Below, in pieces: positions 61,298 to 64,000 of a stretch of 64,000 bases of DNA (its first letter is position 1; each line of letters begins with the position of its first letter). Origin of the DNA: Soonwooa sp032078105 (GTDB taxonomy: Bacteria > Bacteroidota > Bacteroidia > Flavobacteriales > Weeksellaceae); the NCBI GenBank assembly GCA_046269235.1, contig JBJZOS010000004.1:186001-250000 (forward strand), given 5' to 3'. Made by a program: the position numbers and the translations under genes. The notes under the pieces were generated by a model. It was given only the letters and a program-made list of their open reading frames with translations. It was not told the origin of the DNA and did not search any database.

Positions 61298-61684
61298 TTA
61301 ACCTAAAACGGGAGGACGGAAAACAGGAGAAAGTGCGGAATCCGTGAAAGGTTCCGTATAGAAGAAGTTGGTTTTTTGCAAAGACTTCGCTATAGAAATA
61401 ATGGCAGGAATTTCAGGAATTTTTTGAGAATTTACCATAAAAACTGGTCCTGAAACATAGGTGATAGTTTTAAACGGTAATTTCATATCCTGCTTATAGT
61501 CGGCATCTTTCACAGGGGCATCGAGATAATGCATCTTAATGAAAGAATAAAGTGTAGTGCTATGGTCTTTCAGTTTGTGCGCAACAAAATGCTCGACAAA
61601 ATCCGGTAACTTCAGCACCTGCTTTGCCTCTGTAAAAGCAATGAGGTAAAGTGATACAAAAAATATGGCTATAAACTTACGCAT
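61298..61684 (-). CDS. Small secreted His-rich protein leading the efflux operon
   Basis: After a signal sequence (about 1-20, LIAFTEAKQ) comes KLPDFVEHFVAHKLKDHSTTLYSFIKMHYLD (histidines spaced EHxxxH, DHS and MHY), DADYKQDMKLPFKTI, and a C-terminal FRPPVLG. The order LPxxVEHFxxHK, SFxxxHY, DxDYxxDMxLPFK resembles a family of small proteins encoded next to heavy-metal RND pumps in Flavobacteriia. A periplasmic metal chaperone is a fair guess; no data support it. ATG 61684 is preferred over 61690. Confidence 0.65.
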   Translation of the reverse strand: MRKFIAIFFVSLYLIAFTEAKQVLKLPDFVEHFVAHKLKDHSTTLYSFIKMHYLDAPVKDADYKQDMKLPFKTITYVSGPVFMVNSQKIPEIPAIISIAKSLQKTNFFYTEPFTDSALSPVFRPPVLG

Positions 61685-61691
61685 TACCATG

Positions 61692-61724
61692 CAAATGTAT
61701 AAAAATAAGCGTGATATAATACAA
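61692..61724 (-). promoter_or_regulatory. Candidate promoter of the metal-efflux operon
   Basis: On the minus strand TTG (61722-61724), 22-bp spacer, TACATTTG (61692-61699), just upstream of the first gene. The mRNA leader would be nearly absent. No metal-regulator gene or operator is visible beside it. Confidence 0.5.
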
Positions 61725-62058
61725 GAATGATTCTAAATTGAAGACTCCATCACGCTTATCGTCTTATTATCAATAAAAAATAACTAAAGAAATTAAGTTT
61801 TTGTGAAACAAAATTTTAATAATAATAGTTTATAAAAAAGTTATATTATGATCTTGTATTAAAAATCCACACTTCCAAATCACGGAACACACTCACCCCG
61901 CAATTATCTTTAAAAGCAAAATAAAAAATCTCCGGTTGCCGTGTTTTCCCTTACAGAAAATCAAACATTATTACCTGCTTTCAGTAAATTTACCGGTCTC
62001 GATACTGAAAACATACCGAAAAATGCAGAATGTTTTATGTTTATAAAGAAGGAAATTT
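61725..62058. other. Spacer with a short orphan frame
   Basis: About 330 bp between the efflux operon and the catalase-fold gene. A plus-strand frame without a good start (about 61,928-62,064) reads SLTENQTLLPAFSKFTGLDT and FIKKEIFKC, which looks protein-like but is too short to name. It could be the tail of a lost gene. Nothing else is seen. Confidence 0.3.
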
Positions 62059-63060
62059 TTAAGTGTTAAATTTTTTTCTCGCCTCAAAAGATGCTTTATA
62101 AGCCTTCAGCCTTGTTTGTTGGATTTTCCCGACGGGCAACATGCCTTCGGGATTTTCAAATGGCGAGAAATTCATTTTTTCCAACCCCCGGTCTTTGGAA
62201 TCAATTACTTCCTGAATAGGGAAATACAGCAGCGCGAAATCCTCAAACTTTTCAGCGGGCCATTCTTCCATAAGGTCGTTGATTGGCTGTTCGTCGGTAT
62301 TTTCTGACAGCTGAATTTGGAGTATAAATTCCACGGTGTTTTCCGTCATTACCGCTTTAAGCATTTCCTGTTGCTCCGCCTCGCCAAATTTTTCGATTGA
62401 ATAACTGACTTTTGGAACCATGCGAAATTTACATACGAAATCTCCAAAACGGTAACATCCAATGGAGTGATAAATAGGATTCAGCACGAAATCTTTCTTT
62501 ATTGAAATTGCTTTTTTAATGACATTCAGCATTGGAAGAAAGCCGGCGTGAATGGTTAGTTTTGAAAATTTCGCCATTACATCGAGCGTTCCCATTAACT
62601 TGCCGCGGTCTTTTTCCTCGTCTATGTTTACACGGTTTACGGCAATTACCACCTTTAGCAGATCCGTAACGGAATTGGTAGGAAATATCGGAAAATTCAC
62701 AAGCGGGAAATTGCTTTCAAAGCCTTTTTCCGAGGTTATTTTTAATGACATTCCAAATGCGGGAAGACTTAATTTATCGCTTAAAATCTTGGATTCTGCA
62801 TTGGAAAACCGCACTAAAACAGAAAGGTCTTCGGAGGGAAACGGATTGATTTTTTTTAGTGTTTCATTTTCGGTAATAACAGTAAAATTTCCCACAATTC
62901 CTGCGTGCGTCTTGGCGTGAAAATTCCTCGTCTTGCGCCCGTTTAGTTCTTCGGAATGCGCAACGGCCTCCTTTATAGAAAACACAGCCTCGTCCAAAAG
63001 TTGCTGCTCTTCAGCATTCAATTCGTCAAATTCTGGGGTATATTTTATATAGTTCTGCAT
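62059..63060 (-). CDS. Catalase-fold haem protein
   Basis: About 333 residues from the ATG at 63060 (MQNYIKYTPEFDEL). The sequence RNFHAKTHAGIVGNFTVIT carries the conserved histidine, and LVRFSNAESK, FGMSLKITSEKG and NFPLVNFPIFPT follow as in catalase-related proteins. A tail RLKAYKASFEARKK fits the region holding the proximal haem ligand. It is much shorter than a true catalase (about 480 aa), so it belongs to the minimal catalase-like group, some of which act as peroxidases or hydroperoxide isomerases. The frame is open to 63117, but those residues look like leader. It is divergent from the oxidase-like gene at 63.2 kb. Confidence 0.72.
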   Translation of the reverse strand: MQNYIKYTPEFDELNAEEQQLLDEAVFSIKEAVAHSEELNGRKTRNFHAKTHAGIVGNFTVITENETLKKINPFPSEDLSVLVRFSNAESKILSDKLSLPAFGMSLKITSEKGFESNFPLVNFPIFPTNSVTDLLKVVIAVNRVNIDEEKDRGKLMGTLDVMAKFSKLTIHAGFLPMLNVIKKAISIKKDFVLNPIYHSIGCYRFGDFVCKFRMVPKVSYSIEKFGEAEQQEMLKAVMTENTVEFILQIQLSENTDEQPINDLMEEWPAEKFEDFALLYFPIQEVIDSKDRGLEKMNFSPFENPEGMLPVGKIQQTRLKAYKASFEARKKFNT

Positions 63061-63215
63061 TGTGTTATTTATAAATTCATCATTCAAATAACAAGCCGTT
63101 TCAGAATTTAGAATCATTTAAAATGTTAAATAAATCATAAGTTTCGCGATTAAGCAATCAGTCGTATAATTTTTGATGTTTCTTGTGAAATAAAATCAAA
63201 TAACTAGTAAAAATT

Positions 63216-63734
63216 ATGGGACAGGCACAATCTCCGCAACAAGACTTACAGGGTACTGCGGCAATCGAAAAGATTAAAAATTTGGCAGAAGCGGCTAGAA
63301 TCTGCTTTTTTACCACAAAATCACCTGATGGCGAAACACATTCCCGCCCGATGGCGCTGCAAGAGGTGGACGAAGACGGCGTTCTCTGGTTTTTGAGCGC
63401 GATAGACAGCCAAAAAGAACGGGAGATACAGTCGGATGATTATGTGGAACTTTATTTCCTTAATAATTCGGCTTACGAATATATTTTTGTGAAAGGTCAT
63501 GCCCAAGTTTCTCAGGATAAAGAGCTCATTGAAAAATATTGGGACTCCTTTGCCAATGCGTGGTTTGAGGGCAAGGACGATCCGAGGATTTCCGTAATTG
63601 GCGTGAAGGCTTCGGACGGTTATTATTATGAAACCAAGGAAAATAAAGTGGTGGCGATGGCTAAAATGATTTTTGCTGCGGTGACTGGTTCTAAAAATAA
63701 CGATGGCGGTATAGAGGGCGAACTGAAAATTTAA
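63216..63734 (+). CDS. Pyridoxamine-5'-phosphate-oxidase-like protein (general stress protein 26 type)
   Basis: The 172-residue protein has the split-barrel flavin-binding pattern: AARICFFTTKSPDGETHSRPMALQEVDEDGVLWFLSAIDSQKEREIQ, VELYFLNNSAYEYIFVKGHAQVS, and SVIGVKASDGYYYETKENKVVAM. This is the PPOX-like family often called general stress protein 26; it binds FMN or F420 in related proteins. The reaction is unknown. An SDR gene follows 11 bp later and probably shares the transcript. Confidence 0.85.
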   Translation: MGQAQSPQQDLQGTAAIEKIKNLAEAARICFFTTKSPDGETHSRPMALQEVDEDGVLWFLSAIDSQKEREIQSDDYVELYFLNNSAYEYIFVKGHAQVSQDKELIEKYWDSFANAWFEGKDDPRISVIGVKASDGYYYETKENKVVAMAKMIFAAVTGSKNNDGGIEGELKI

Positions 63735-63744
63735 ATTGAAAACA

Positions 63745-64000
63745 ATGAAGAAAGCATTAGACCAATTTTCCCTGAAGGGAAAAACCGTAGTAATTACTGG
63801 CGGATCGAGTGGCGTAGGAAGGGCAACTGCGGAAGCATTTGCGTTGGAAGGCTGCAACATAGTGGTGGCGGCGCGCGGAAAGGAGGGGCTGGATGAAGTG
63901 GTGAAACTTTGCCACGATCTGGAAGTGTCCGCCGTGGGTATTCAGACGGACGTCTCCGATGCGCGGCAGGTGGAAAATCTTGCGCAACAGGCCAAGCAAT
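63745..64000 (+). CDS. Short-chain dehydrogenase/reductase, 5' part
   Basis: The first 85 residues are visible before the window ends. They show the SDR start: FSLKGKTVVITGGSSGVGRATAEAFALEGCNIVVAARG with the TGxxxGxG nucleotide motif, then DVSDARQVENLAQQA, the usual second NAD(P)-binding segment. The active-site YxxxK lies beyond the window. The ATG at 63745 starts 11 bp after the preceding stop. Confidence 0.88.
   Translation, partial: MKKALDQFSLKGKTVVITGGSSGVGRATAEAFALEGCNIVVAARGKEGLDEVVKLCHDLEVSAVGIQTDVSDARQVENLAQQAKQ

Overview
The window is a piece of a low-GC Bacteroidetes chromosome, most likely a Flavobacteriia/Weeksellaceae member close to Chryseobacterium. The evidence is the gliding/type IX secretion translocon gene sprA in the order ruvA-sprA-gcvH-vanZ, an exbB-exbD-exbD-tonB operon, a bacillithiol deacetylase gene, a long alanine-rich S16 protein, DUF3810, and promoters of the Bacteroidetes form TTTG-N19-TAnnTTTG. 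The tRNA has no encoded CCA. Species was assigned from gene content only.

Layout. 0-5 kb: end of an unknown gene, ftsE, rpmH, waaA (Kdo transferase), a family 2 glycosyltransferase, a DoxD/DoxA-type protein and a small secreted protein. 5-15 kb: leuS, the ExbB/ExbD/ExbD/TonB energy-transduction operon, a PstS-like lipoprotein, a large TPR protein, bshB1 and tRNA-His. 15-20 kb: about 600 bp of AT-rich non-coding DNA, then a minus-strand cluster (GtrA, acyltransferase, sugar MFS transporter, DUF3810). 20-32 kb: a BadF-type kinase, malic enzyme, ruvA, the 7.1-kb sprA, gcvH and vanZ. 32-42 kb: small housekeeping and accessory genes (CopD-like, Gre-like, nitroreductase, rpsP-rimM, asnS, gpsA, an M23 peptidase, tig), mixed with a broken acetyltransferase, a T9SS-sorting-domain remnant and an IS3-family wreck. 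42-49 kb: a TonB-dependent receptor with a partner lipoprotein and a Cys/His small protein, a nucleoid-associated protein, a second TPR protein and a J-domain/KTSC protein.

49.5-51.3 kb is a graveyard of three ruined genes: an unrecognised protein, an HTH-Fic protein and a DUF4298 protein. Each carries in-frame stops. Directly after it, base composition and codon use rise visibly in GC and stay high to the end of the window. This part holds a SplB-like radical SAM/TIGR03915 DNA-repair pair behind a clean palindrome, then a minus-strand heavy-metal efflux operon (small His-rich secreted protein, DUF2231-like membrane protein, CzcA-type RND pump, TolC-type channel, membrane-fusion lipoprotein, VIT/CCC1 transporter). 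A catalase-fold protein, a pyridoxamine-phosphate-oxidase-like protein and the start of an SDR gene follow. I read 51.6-64 kb as a probable acquired block whose right edge lies outside the window.

Four copies of one GC-rich dispersed repeat family (about 32.4, 38.8, 41.2 and 47.75 kb) lie only between genes and stand out from the AT-rich background.

Functionally, the left part is core metabolism plus envelope biology: Kdo for lipid A, TonB energy for outer-membrane receptors, and SprA for secretion. The right part is metal and stress defence plus DNA repair.
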